From assembly GCA_017859745.1 (NCBI GenBank), contig JAFMML010000017.1, positions 1 to 52,088 of the forward strand: a stretch of DNA of 52,088 nucleotides. Reading direction: 5' to 3'. Each line of letters begins with the position of its first letter. Positions within the stretch are counted from its first letter, which is position 1. The position numbers and the translations under genes were made by a program. This DNA comes from Planctomycetota bacterium. GTDB lineage: Bacteria > Planctomycetota > Phycisphaerae > Phycisphaerales > SM1A02. Of the stretch, positions 15,581-23,697 are shown one piece after another. Under the pieces are notes generated by a model. The model saw nothing but the letters and a program-made list of their open reading frames with translations. It ran no database searches and was not told the origin of the DNA.

Positions 15581-16369
15581 TCAGACCGAGGGAAGTCGAA
15601 CCAGGATCGTCACGCCGCCGACCACTCGGTCGCCGACGGCGACGAGCACCTCGACGTCTCCTCGATCCGGCACCACCAGTTCGGTGGTCGAGCCGACCTT
15701 GATCATGCCGAACCGCTGGCCGCGGGCGAATCGATCCCCCGCCGCGATGGGGCAGACGATCCGTCTCGCGATGGCGCCGGAGATCTGCTTCACACCGATC
15801 GGACGTCCGTCGTCGAGACGCAGCCGCACGAGATTCGACTCGTTGAGGGTGGCCGACGCCTCCGTCCGGGCATCGAGATAGCGGCCGGGCCGATGCTCGC
15901 AACCAAGCACCTCGACCGACGCGGGCATCCGATTGACGTGGACGTCGAGGACGCTGAGGAAGATCCGGACCACGATCGCGGGCTCGCCTTCCGTGGCCTC
16001 GTGGTCGGGCACCCGCAGCACCGCGCTGATGCGGCCGTCGGCGGGACTGGCGAGGTCCAACGGCGAGTCCGTCGCCGGCCGGCGGCCCATCGGATCGCGG
16101 AAGAACCACGCCGTCGCCGCGAACGCGATGATCGCGAACCCCGCGAGGGGCCACCATCCGGCGAGGAACGACGGCACCGCGACGGCGATGCTCGCGGCCA
16201 ACACGGTGGCCCATTCGCGAACGCCGTAGCCGGTCAGCAGCAACAGTGCATCCGTTGAGGTTGAACTCGGGTCGAACTCGGGCCGAGCTTGGGTCGAGCT
16301 CGGCTGGGACTCGGATCCGACTGGGGAATCGTCGAGCCGAGGGGGACGGTCAGGCAGGTCGCCTTCCAA
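15581..16369 (-). CDS. psd: Phosphatidylserine decarboxylase proenzyme
   Basis: Psd decarboxylates phosphatidylserine to phosphatidylethanolamine at the inner membrane, using a pyruvoyl group made by self-cleavage. The 262-residue protein has two N-terminal membrane segments (about 50-90), FFRDPMGR, SPADGRI, IFLSVLDVHVNR (catalytic His region), and KVGSTTEL, where cleavage is expected between Gly226 and Ser227. It belongs to the short archaeal/alpha-proteobacterial-type class. The only usable start is TTG 16369; no ATG precedes the membrane segments. The N-terminal linker is encoded by degenerate GTCGAACTCGG-type repeats (16267-16327). No pssA is seen in the window. Confidence 0.9.
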   Translation of the reverse strand: MEGDLPDRPPRLDDSPVGSESQPSSTQARPEFDPSSTSTDALLLLTGYGVREWATVLAASIAVAVPSFLAGWWPLAGFAIIAFAATAWFFRDPMGRRPATDSPLDLASPADGRISAVLRVPDHEATEGEPAIVVRIFLSVLDVHVNRMPASVEVLGCEHRPGRYLDARTEASATLNESNLVRLRLDDGRPIGVKQISGAIARRIVCPIAAGDRFARGQRFGMIKVGSTTELVVPDRGDVEVLVAVGDRVVGGVTILVRLPSV

Positions 16370-16444
16370 CGAGTGTCGTCGCTCGGAAGGCTCGCAGGGC
16401 AGACCCGGCGCAGGCCGTCGCCGACACGGCGGTCCTCTCGTCGA

Positions 16445-17278
16445 TCAGTCGACGGCGCGACCGATGAAGAAGCCCGCGACACCGCAGACGAGCACCGCGA
16501 CCACCAGTCCGCCGAGCCATGCCCAGAGATTGCCCGTGAAGGTGCTCGCAAGGCCGGCCGCTCCGCCGGCCGCCGCGGTCACCACGACCAGGGCGGCACC
16601 CAGAACGCCAAGAAGCGCGCCGAGCAGCAGACCCGCCGCAAGACCGGACCATCCCGGCTCGAGCTGCTCGATCGCGGAGGAAGCGACCATCGGAGAGAAC
16701 GGCTCCGCCGCGCCACCGCCCGAGACGATCGCCGGCCCACCACTCTCGCCATCGACCGGATCGAACAGGCCGCTGCTCGCCGCGGGGAGTTCGACATTGT
16801 CCTCGTCGCTGGAGTAGACCTCTTCGAGCAACTCCGCACCGAGCGAGGTCTCCTCCGACTCGCGGGTCAGATCGAGCAGTCCGCTGGTCTCGCCCTCGCT
16901 CGAGCCGCCGAAGGCACCGGCAGCACCGGTTCCAGAGTCCTCGAGGCCGATGACGCTGCCGCTCGCCCCGGAATCGAGGACCGTCATGCCGGTGCCGCTC
17001 AGATCGAGCGGCTCGGACACTTCATCGGTGCCTGGCTCATCGGCGCCTGGATCCGCCACGGTCGGGGCGAAGCTCTCGCCACTGTCGTCGAGGGCGAGCG
17101 GAATGCTGGGTTCACTCTCGTCGCCGGTCAGCAGATCGATCTGATCGACCTTGAACATGACCTTGTCGCGGTCTCGAAACTCCTGGATCTGTCCCCTCTT
17201 CGCCATTTCCATGACGTCCTCGACGGACTTGCCGAGCTTTTCGGCGACCTCCTCGGCGGTGTAGAACATCTTGGCCAT
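16445..17278 (-). CDS. Tail-anchored excisionase-type HTH protein
   Basis: The 277-residue protein starts with an excisionase-like helix-turn-helix (MFYTAEEVAEKLGKSVEDV through VMFKVDQIDLL, residues 4-50). A long acidic Ser/Gly/Asp-rich segment (50-195) follows, then two C-terminal transmembrane segments (about 205-235 and 250-272). This would place a DNA- or RNA-binding head on a flexible linker at the cytoplasmic membrane face. Similar HTH-linker-membrane proteins occur in planctomycetes; the role is unknown. The start codon overlaps that of mutY on the opposite strand. Promoter TTGCGG-17-TACCCT lies at 17358-17386, inside mutY. Confidence 0.75.
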   Translation of the reverse strand: MAKMFYTAEEVAEKLGKSVEDVMEMAKRGQIQEFRDRDKVMFKVDQIDLLTGDESEPSIPLALDDSGESFAPTVADPGADEPGTDEVSEPLDLSGTGMTVLDSGASGSVIGLEDSGTGAAGAFGGSSEGETSGLLDLTRESEETSLGAELLEEVYSSDEDNVELPAASSGLFDPVDGESGGPAIVSGGGAAEPFSPMVASSAIEQLEPGWSGLAAGLLLGALLGVLGAALVVVTAAAGGAAGLASTFTGNLWAWLGGLVVAVLVCGVAGFFIGRAVD

Positions 17279-18500
17279 GAAGCGGAATCCAAAGGGTGGG
17301 CGGACGGGAGTGCGAAAGCGTGGCGGATCGGCGTCCGGTCACGCGGCCGATCCCGAGAGGGTACCGGTCGATACCGAGTCCCGCAACGAATCCTCCGGCC
17401 CCGAACCTGCGGCGGTTGCCAGCGATCTCGAACCGTGGTTCGCAGGAAACGCCCGGGATCTGCCTTGGCGGCGGCGGCGGACCGGATACCGGGTCCTTGT
17501 CAGCGAGTCGATGCTCCAACAGACGCAGGTCTCGCGGGTCGCCGATCGGTTTCCCCGGTTCGTCGGCAGGTTCCCCACGATCCAGGACCTCGCAAGCAGT
17601 CCGATCGACGATGTGCTTCAGGAGTGGGAGGGCCTGGGGTACTACCGCCGGGCCCGCCTTCTCCATGCCGCGGCAGGGGCCATCGTCGAGAGGCACGGAG
17701 GCCGGGTCCCCTCGGATGCGGCGAAGTTGCGGGCGTTGCCGGGGGTCGGGCCGTACACGGCGGGTGCGGTGGCCTCGCTGGCCTTCGGTCGACGGGAGGC
17801 CATCGTCGACGGCAATGTCGGCAGAGTGCTGATCCGTCTCGCGGGCAAGGAAGCCTCCATCGACGATCCGAAGGCCCTGCGATGGTGCTGGTCGAGATCG
17901 CGGGAACTGGTGGAGGCCGCTGCGGATCCCGCGGTGCTCAACGAAGGCCTCATGGAACTCGGCGCCACGATCTGCACTCCGCGATCGCCGTCGTGCGGGA
18001 GCTGCCCCGTCGCAGGCCACTGCAAGGCCCGCCGCCTCGCGATCCAGGATCGAATTCCCGTGGCCAAGAGACGGCCCTCGAGACGGCAGGTGGTGCACCA
18101 CGTGCTCGTGCTGCCACCGAAGCGTCGTGGGACCCGGATGCTCGCGACGGTGCAACGACGCGCCCCCAACGGGCTCTGGGCATCGATGTGGGAGTTTCCC
18201 ACCGTCGAGACCGATCGCCCGTTGCAGGCGCGGACGTTCTCGAGGCGACTTGGCCTCGCTGCCGGCGATCTCCGTCGAATGGAGTCCTTCTCGCATGCCA
18301 CCACCCATCGCGAAGTGCGGTTCGTGGTGTTCGAAGCGATCTCCCAACGCTCGCCCACCTTCGAGCGCGAGGTCTCCCTGATCGAGGTGGAGCGCCTTGG
18401 GGAACTCGCGATGAGCGTGCCGCAGCGCCGAATCGCCGACGCCTGGGCCGCGAGATGGGCGACCGACGTTCAGCCGAGTTCGCGTTGGCCCGAGGACTGA
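17277..18500 (+). CDS. mutY: A/G-specific adenine DNA glycosylase MutY
   Basis: MutY removes adenine mispaired with 8-oxoguanine. The 407-residue protein has a 45-residue disordered N-terminus, the HhH-GPD core with catalytic Glu78 (SESMLQQTQ), hairpin LPGVGPYTAGAV, catalytic Asp178 (IVDGNVGRV), and the [4Fe-4S] ligands Cys233, Cys240, Cys243 and Cys249 with family spacing 6-2-5. The C-terminal NUDIX-like domain (WASMWEFPTVE and a conserved FSHATTHREV block) recognises 8-oxoG. The ATG at 17277 overlaps the divergent HTH gene start; a GTG about ten codons downstream is possible because the N-terminus is not conserved. It converges on the HD gene with a 31-bp overlap. Confidence 0.94.
   Translation: MKRNPKGGRTGVRKRGGSASGHAADPERVPVDTESRNESSGPEPAAVASDLEPWFAGNARDLPWRRRRTGYRVLVSESMLQQTQVSRVADRFPRFVGRFPTIQDLASSPIDDVLQEWEGLGYYRRARLLHAAAGAIVERHGGRVPSDAAKLRALPGVGPYTAGAVASLAFGRREAIVDGNVGRVLIRLAGKEASIDDPKALRWCWSRSRELVEAAADPAVLNEGLMELGATICTPRSPSCGSCPVAGHCKARRLAIQDRIPVAKRRPSRRQVVHHVLVLPPKRRGTRMLATVQRRAPNGLWASMWEFPTVETDRPLQARTFSRRLGLAAGDLRRMESFSHATTHREVRFVVFEAISQRSPTFEREVSLIEVERLGELAMSVPQRRIADAWAARWATDVQPSSRWPED
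17358..17386 (-). promoter_or_regulatory. Promoter of the tail-anchored HTH gene (within mutY)
   Basis: On the minus strand TTGCGG (17381-17386), 17 bp, TACCCT (17358-17363). It would give a leader of about 70 nt to the ATG at 17278 and antisense overlap with the mutY 5' end. Confidence 0.5.
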
Positions 18501-20860
18501 GCGATCTCGGCCGTCGGAACCGGATCAAGCCCGCCCGAGGCCGACGCCTCCGTCGGTTCGGACTCTCCGGCGACGTCCGAGGTCGAGCGGTAGCCGATCC
18601 TCCCGTGATGCAGCGACACGAGGCTCTTCACGATCGACTCCTCGATGCGACGCAACTCCTGGAACGTCAGGGCGCACTCGTCGAACTGCCCGTCCTCGAG
18701 ACGGATTCTCGCCAACTTCCGGACCAGCGCCTCGATCGCCTTCGGACTCGCTTCGGACAGGGTCCGCGAGGCGCTTTCGGCGGCGTCGCACAGCATGAGG
18801 ATCGCGGCCTCGCGGCTTCGCGGCTTCGGACCGGGATACCGGAAGTCCACTTCGGCGACGTCGCCCTCGGTCTCGCCGAGCGCCTCGGCCCGACTCACCG
18901 CGGCGCGATAGAAGTGCTCGACGAGGGTCGTGCCGTGGTGGCTCTCGATGAAGTGGTGCAGCACCTTCGGGAGCGCCTGCTCCTTCGCCATGGCGAGGCC
19001 GTCCTTCACGTGCCCGACGATCACGAGCAGGCTCATCGCCGGGCTCAGCTTGTCGTGCCGATTGAAGCCGTCGGTCTGGTTCTCGATGAAGTAGTCGGGC
19101 TTGTTGACCTTGCCGATGTCGTGGTAGAGCGCCCCGCAGTAGACGAGAAGTCCGTCGGCGCCGATCGCGTCGGCGGCGGTCTCGGCGAGCGTCGCGATCT
19201 GCAGCGAGTGGCTGTAGGTCCCGGGAGCGCGTTCCTGCAGCAGGCGCAGCAGCGGCTGTCTCGGATCGCGAAGCTCGCTCAACGTGAGTCCAGTGGCGAT
19301 GTCGAAGATCCGCTCGAGCGCCGGGAGCGTGCCGACGACGATGAATCCGATCGACAGGGCCGCCGCACCGGCCGCAAGTCCGTCGCCGAGAGCCTGTGCC
19401 CAACCTTCACCGAGGGGAACCACCTCGACCACCCCGAGAAGCAGGAACGCGACCGCGGCGACCACAGCCGCGGTCGCCGCCGCCCGAATGAGGCTCGCCC
19501 GGCTTCGCAGGTCCCGGAGACTGGCCACGGCGGCGCTGGCGACGACGAACAACGCCAACGCGAATCCGAGCCCGGTGCCGAGCACGCCCCCGAGCAGCAC
19601 CACCGCAAGCGCCGAGACGGCGATGCCGAGTCGCTCGTCGTAGCACAGCATGGCGTACATCGCCGACGCCGCGACGGCGAAGACCGCCGCGAAGATCGCA
19701 CCTCCCGGCCACATCACCACGCCTGCCACACCCACTGCTGCGAACCCGCTGGTCATCACGAGCAGGCCGAGGGTTCGGCCGGGATTGCGGAGCACCGCGG
19801 GTCGGGTCGCGGCGAGATGCAGGACGAACAGCGACGCGGCGGCCGCCACGAGGCCGGCGAACCCCAGTCGCTCGAGCCAGCGTCTCCACCAGCTCTCACC
19901 CTCCCGGGACGCGGCCGCACTCTCGAGGAGACGCTCGGCCTGACGGGCCGTGATCCGATCGCCGCGAGCGATGATCAAGTCGTTCCTGGGCGTTCGCACC
20001 ATCACCGGCTCGACCGCCGCCGCGGCTCCCCGTGCCGCGAGTTCGGTGCCTTCCTCGTCGAACACGATGGTCGGACGCGGATCGCGAAGGACGGGGGAGA
20101 TCACGAACCGCACGACCGGAACCGGAAATCCCGCACGATCGGCCAGTCGGGACACCGCCGCATCGATCGATCCTGCGCCGGCGGCGGCGAGGTCCAAGGC
20201 CGTCGTCAGGGTCACCGGTCCGGCGTCCACGGCGCTCTCCGCAGGCGGCATCACCTCACGTCGAAGGGTCGTGGCGAAGATCTGGTACTCCGATCCGGGC
20301 AGCAGCGGGTCCACGGCCCAGAGGCCGCGAATGAACCGCCTCGTCCACTCCCGCCAATCCGCGGAAGGACCGTCGACGGTGGCAAAGGCCTGCAGACGCG
20401 CAAGACCGTCGGCATCGAGCGCAAACTCCTCGCGCAGGCCGGCGTCGATCTCGGCGAGATCCGTCTTCTCGCGAACCGCGACCGGCAGTCCCTCGATCGA
20501 GGCTCGAAGCCTGTCGAGATAGATCGTGCTCGGGCGGTAGATGCGAGGAGCCGCGCGGCCGGCCTCGTCGCGCTTTCCGGCGGTCGCGGCTTCGTCGACG
20601 AGCTCGTACTCGAAGCGATTCAGGTGATCGGCCACCGCGATCCGACCGACCGCCACGGTCGCCTCCGACCGCGCCCACGACCAGAGTGCCGTCGCCGCCA
20701 CCGCGGTCGCCAGCACGAAGAGCACTCCGTGCAGCGTCTCCGGTCGACGGAGTCGTGCGGCCCCGCCTTGATCCGGACGGGCGAGATTGCGGCGAACCTC
20801 CTCCCGGCGGGATCGGGAATCCACGCCGCGTCGTCCGGAGATGCTCTGCCATCTGGCCAT
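18470..20860 (-). CDS. 7TM-HD family membrane phosphodiesterase (PgpH/YqfF-like)
   Basis: The 796-residue membrane protein has an N-terminal transmembrane segment (about 45-65), a large extracytoplasmic 7TMR-HDED region (65-315), seven hydrophobic segments (about 325-530), and a C-terminal HD domain. The HD core shows GTYSHSLQIATLAETAAD, LYHDIGK near residue 580, HHGTTLVEHFY and DAAESASRTL. Characterised members hydrolyse cyclic di-AMP to pApA; that substrate here is from family knowledge. It lacks the neighbouring ybeY that often accompanies the gene. The last 31 bases overlap mutY. A possible -10 TAGACT lies at 20939-20944. Confidence 0.88.
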   Translation of the reverse strand: MARWQSISGRRGVDSRSRREEVRRNLARPDQGGAARLRRPETLHGVLFVLATAVAATALWSWARSEATVAVGRIAVADHLNRFEYELVDEAATAGKRDEAGRAAPRIYRPSTIYLDRLRASIEGLPVAVREKTDLAEIDAGLREEFALDADGLARLQAFATVDGPSADWREWTRRFIRGLWAVDPLLPGSEYQIFATTLRREVMPPAESAVDAGPVTLTTALDLAAAGAGSIDAAVSRLADRAGFPVPVVRFVISPVLRDPRPTIVFDEEGTELAARGAAAAVEPVMVRTPRNDLIIARGDRITARQAERLLESAAASREGESWWRRWLERLGFAGLVAAAASLFVLHLAATRPAVLRNPGRTLGLLVMTSGFAAVGVAGVVMWPGGAIFAAVFAVAASAMYAMLCYDERLGIAVSALAVVLLGGVLGTGLGFALALFVVASAAVASLRDLRSRASLIRAAATAAVVAAVAFLLLGVVEVVPLGEGWAQALGDGLAAGAAALSIGFIVVGTLPALERIFDIATGLTLSELRDPRQPLLRLLQERAPGTYSHSLQIATLAETAADAIGADGLLVYCGALYHDIGKVNKPDYFIENQTDGFNRHDKLSPAMSLLVIVGHVKDGLAMAKEQALPKVLHHFIESHHGTTLVEHFYRAAVSRAEALGETEGDVAEVDFRYPGPKPRSREAAILMLCDAAESASRTLSEASPKAIEALVRKLARIRLEDGQFDECALTFQELRRIEESIVKSLVSLHHGRIGYRSTSDVAGESEPTEASASGGLDPVPTAEIAQSSGQRELG

Positions 20861-21095
20861 CGCAGCGGACTCGCTTGGCGGCCCCGGAGCCGCCCGGTCA
20901 CTCGAACGTCGCGGACCTCGACGGCGCCGCCGGTCCGGAGTCTACGCAGGTGCCCCACGGCCTGAAAGGACTGCCCGACGCACCGGTTCCAACGGCGGTT
21001 CTCGACCCGATTCCCCCTGGACTTCGACCCGAGTCCGACTCGTTCGAAGGGCGGAAGGCGGGTCCGAGAACATGCCCCCCGTCCCGCCCTGCCGA

Positions 21096-21108
21096 TACGC
21101 TTCCCGTC
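21096..21108 (+). promoter_or_regulatory. Leaderless-type -10 element of the 21109 lipoprotein gene
   Basis: TACGCT (21096-21101) is followed by TCCCGTC and ATG. The same string, with one extra C, precedes the lipoprotein gene at 43553. Confidence 0.55.
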
Positions 21109-21726
21109 ATGTCCCGAAGGTCCATTGGAGCGACCGGTCCCCGGCCCCGTGCGTCGTACGTCGGGCGAGTGGTCGTCGTCTCGGGACTTGGACTCGTCCT
21201 CGCGGCGTGCGGACCGAAGGTCGAGAACACGCCCGCCCTCGACGCCGAGACTCCGTCGCGCGACCGGGTCGCCGACGCATGGGCGACCCGCATGTTGGAC
21301 GACCGGGGACGCGAGGAGGTGCGTGGAGCGATGCGCCTCGCTGCGGGCGATCGCACCTCCGCCGACGTCGGCCCCGGTCCGGTCCAGAATCCCGCAGGTC
21401 GATGGAAGGACCTTCCCAACGCCGTCGCCGCCGCGGCCGGACCGCTCGGCGTGGCCATCGTCGCGACGCGCTTCGATCCACCCGACGCCGACATCGAGGA
21501 GGCCGTCGCGGTCGAGTTCGATCTGCTCACCCTCGCGAACGAACCGGGGCGCCTTCGGGTCGAGCGTCGCGACGCTCCCGAGATCTACGTCGCCACCGCG
21601 GAGATCGGTCTCTTCAGGCAGCGAGAGGAGACCGCCTCGAGGTTCATCGAGTCGATCGGAAGGCAACTCCGGCTGTGGGGCCGAAAGCCGGAACTGGCAC
21701 CTCTGGCCGGCGAACCACCGTCCTGA
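21109..21726 (+). CDS. Predicted lipoprotein of unknown function
   Basis: The 205-residue protein has a lipoprotein signal peptide with basic start, hydrophobic core (VGRVVVVSGLGLVLAAC) and lipobox LAAC, so lipidation is expected at Cys34. The mature part is soluble, acidic and mixed alpha/beta, with a VAVEFDLLTLANEPGRLRVER segment and a C-terminal amphipathic helix. I do not recognise the fold. The start is fixed by the signal peptide and by TACGCT 7 nt upstream. It stands alone and ends six bases from the convergent gatA stop. LspA in this window would be the processing peptidase. Confidence 0.75.
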   Translation: MSRRSIGATGPRPRASYVGRVVVVSGLGLVLAACGPKVENTPALDAETPSRDRVADAWATRMLDDRGREEVRGAMRLAAGDRTSADVGPGPVQNPAGRWKDLPNAVAAAAGPLGVAIVATRFDPPDADIEEAVAVEFDLLTLANEPGRLRVERRDAPEIYVATAEIGLFRQREETASRFIESIGRQLRLWGRKPELAPLAGEPPS

Positions 21727-21732
21727 TCGTGG

Positions 21733-23217
21733 TCAGGGCGACGAAGCGACCTCGGCCATCCCGAGCGCCGCCTCGAGCATCGACGCCGCCCGCAACAGTC
21801 GAGCCTCCTCGAACGCGGGCGCCTGGAGCTGCACTGCAAGCGGCAACGGACGGGCATCGGCCGTGGATCCGGCAGGAATCGAGATGCCGCAGATCCCGGC
21901 GATCGCGGCGTTCACGGTGTAGACGTCGCAGAGGTACATCGACAGCGGGTCCTTCTTGCCGCCGAGTTCGAAGGCGGGAGTCGGCGCCGTTGGTCCGAGC
22001 AGCACATCGCAACGCTCGAACGCTCGGCCGTACTCCTCGGCGATGAGGCGTCTCGCCTGCAGCGCCCGCCGGTAGTAGGCGTCGTGGTACCCGGCGCTCA
22101 GCACGTAGGTTCCGATCAGGATGCGTCGCTTGACCTCCGAGCCGAACCCCTCGGCGCGGCTCCGGGCATAGATCTCCTCCAGCGACTCGCCCGGTCGCGG
22201 CGCCGCACGTCGACCGTAGCGGATGCCGTCGAACCGCGCGAGGTTGCTCGAGGCCTCCGCCGGCGCCACCACGTAGTAGGTCGAAAGGCCGATGTCGGTC
22301 AGCGGCAGCTCGACCGGAACCGTCACGGCGCCCTGGTCCTCGAGCAGCGAGATCGCCCGCCGGACCGCCGCGTTGACCTCCGGCGCGTTGCGAGCGTCGA
22401 GAAACGACTCCGGAACCCCGACCCGAAGGCCCTCGATCGGCGAGGCGATCTCCTCGTCGCGCAATGCGGACCAGTCTCGATCGGCACTCGTCGAGTCGAA
22501 CCGGTCGCTGCCCGCCATCGCTGCGAACAGGGACGCCGCATCGGACACGGTCCGGGTCAGCGGACCGACCTGATCGAGGCTCGAGCCGAACGCCACGAGG
22601 CCGTGACGGCTGACGGCGCCGTAGCTCGGCTTCAACCCGACGCACCCGCAGAACGCCGCGGGCTGCCGAATCGATCCGCCGGTGTCGCTGCCGAGGGCCG
22701 CGTGACAGAGCCCCCCCGCCACCGCCGCCGCCGAACCCGCCGAGGAGCCGCCCGGAACCCGAGATCGATCATGCGGGTTTCGCACGGGTCCCCACGCACA
22801 GTGCTCGCCGGAGGATCCCATCGCGAACTCGTCGAGATTGGTCTTGCCGATCACGATCGCGCCGGCCTCGCGAATCCGCGTCACGCAGGTCGCTTCGAAC
22901 GGGCTTCTCCAGTTCTCGAGGATTCTCGAACTGCAGGTGGTCCGCCCCGTCGTGGTGGCGATGTTGTCCTTGATCGCGATCAGGGCACCCGCAAGCGGAC
23001 CGGGATCCTCGCCCGCCGCGACGACGCGATCGATTCGAGCGGCTTCCGCCCGGGCCTCTTCGGCGAAGACCTCGTGGTAGGCGTTGAGGCCCGACTCGCC
23101 GGCGTCGATCGCCTCGATCCGGGCGAGCATCGCCTCGAGGGTCTCGAGTGCCGACCGATCGCCGGCGCGAACGGCCTCGACGTGGTCTCCAAGCGTGGCG
23201 GGTGGATCAGGAGCCAT
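21733..23217 (-). CDS. gatA: Glutamyl-tRNA(Gln)/aspartyl-tRNA(Asn) amidotransferase subunit A
   Basis: GatA hydrolyses glutamine and feeds ammonia to GatB, which converts Glu-tRNA(Gln) to Gln-tRNA(Gln) (and, in species lacking AsnRS, Asp-tRNA(Asn)). The 494-residue amidase has the Ser-cisSer-Lys triad in IAIKDNI (Lys), PGGSSAGSAAA (cis-Ser) and LGSDTGGSIRQPA (nucleophile Ser). The C-terminal region (VYTVNAAIAGICGISIPAG) is also typical. ATG 23217 overlaps the end of gatC by 11 bases, so translation is coupled. gatB is not in the window. Confidence 0.96.
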   Translation of the reverse strand: MAPDPPATLGDHVEAVRAGDRSALETLEAMLARIEAIDAGESGLNAYHEVFAEEARAEAARIDRVVAAGEDPGPLAGALIAIKDNIATTTGRTTCSSRILENWRSPFEATCVTRIREAGAIVIGKTNLDEFAMGSSGEHCAWGPVRNPHDRSRVPGGSSAGSAAAVAGGLCHAALGSDTGGSIRQPAAFCGCVGLKPSYGAVSRHGLVAFGSSLDQVGPLTRTVSDAASLFAAMAGSDRFDSTSADRDWSALRDEEIASPIEGLRVGVPESFLDARNAPEVNAAVRRAISLLEDQGAVTVPVELPLTDIGLSTYYVVAPAEASSNLARFDGIRYGRRAAPRPGESLEEIYARSRAEGFGSEVKRRILIGTYVLSAGYHDAYYRRALQARRLIAEEYGRAFERCDVLLGPTAPTPAFELGGKKDPLSMYLCDVYTVNAAIAGICGISIPAGSTADARPLPLAVQLQAPAFEEARLLRAASMLEAALGMAEVASSP

Positions 23218-23569
23218 CGGCAAGGACCTTCGGCACGGCGATGAACGGTCCTTCCGACGCGGGGGCCGCGGCCCGCAGCGTCTCCGGATCGAGCGTCGGA
23301 CCCGGTTCGTCCGGGTCGAGTCGATTGACCCCACCATGGGGCCGGGTCATCGGTTCCACACCCTCCACATCGAGCGACTGCAGGCGATCGATGTGCCCGA
23401 GCACGTCGCGGAGTTCCCCGCCAAGACGCGCCACGACCTGCTCCTCCTCGACGGCGCCTTCGGCAAGCCGGATTCGGGCGAGACGGGCGAGTTTGCGGAC
23501 ATCCGCGGACGACAGCTCGACGGCCGTGTTCGCGGCATCCGACGCGGGATCGGCATCCGAACGGTTCAT
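23207..23569 (-). CDS. gatC: Amidotransferase subunit C
   Basis: GatC is the small subunit that wraps around GatA and stabilises the GatCAB amidotransferase. The 120-residue protein has the conserved LSSADVRKLARLARIRL helix, a DVLGHIDRLQSLDVEGVEPM block and a C-terminal strand rich in Pro and Asp that ends VPKVL. A 20-residue N-terminal extension precedes it. The ATG at 23569 sits 7 nt after TACCGT on the minus strand, without a Shine-Dalgarno sequence. The operon is gatC-gatA. Confidence 0.93.
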   Translation of the reverse strand: MNRSDADPASDAANTAVELSSADVRKLARLARIRLAEGAVEEEQVVARLGGELRDVLGHIDRLQSLDVEGVEPMTRPHGGVNRLDPDEPGPTLDPETLRAAAPASEGPFIAVPKVLADGS

Positions 23570-23582
23570 GACGGGAACGGTA
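23570..23582 (-). promoter_or_regulatory. Leaderless-type -10 element of gatCA
   Basis: On the minus strand TACCGT (23577-23582) is followed by TCCCGTC and ATG, almost identical to the element before the 21109 lipoprotein. Confidence 0.55.
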
Positions 23583-23655
23583 TCACCGAGGCGACCATTC
23601 GTTGCAGCCCGCGCCCGTTCGAACTCGAAGCGATGGAGACAACCTCCCCCGCCCG

Positions 23656-23663
23656 GATACCAT
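23656..23663 (+). promoter_or_regulatory. Candidate -10 element of the RND operon
   Basis: GATACCAT (23656-23663), with the hexamer TACCAT at 23658-23663, lies 34 nt before the ATG at 23698. It resembles the -10 elements of neighbouring genes but would leave a short leader. Confidence 0.35.
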
Positions 23664-23697
23664 CTCGATCTCCCACCGGTCCCACCACAAGCAGTCG

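Noticed and set aside
16289-20965. A 1558-codon plus-strand open frame running opposite psd, the HTH gene and the HD gene
   Set aside because: It is antisense to three well supported genes, has no domain similarity and is low complexity in Arg, Gly and Ala. Such long open antisense frames are expected from high GC and third-position bias.
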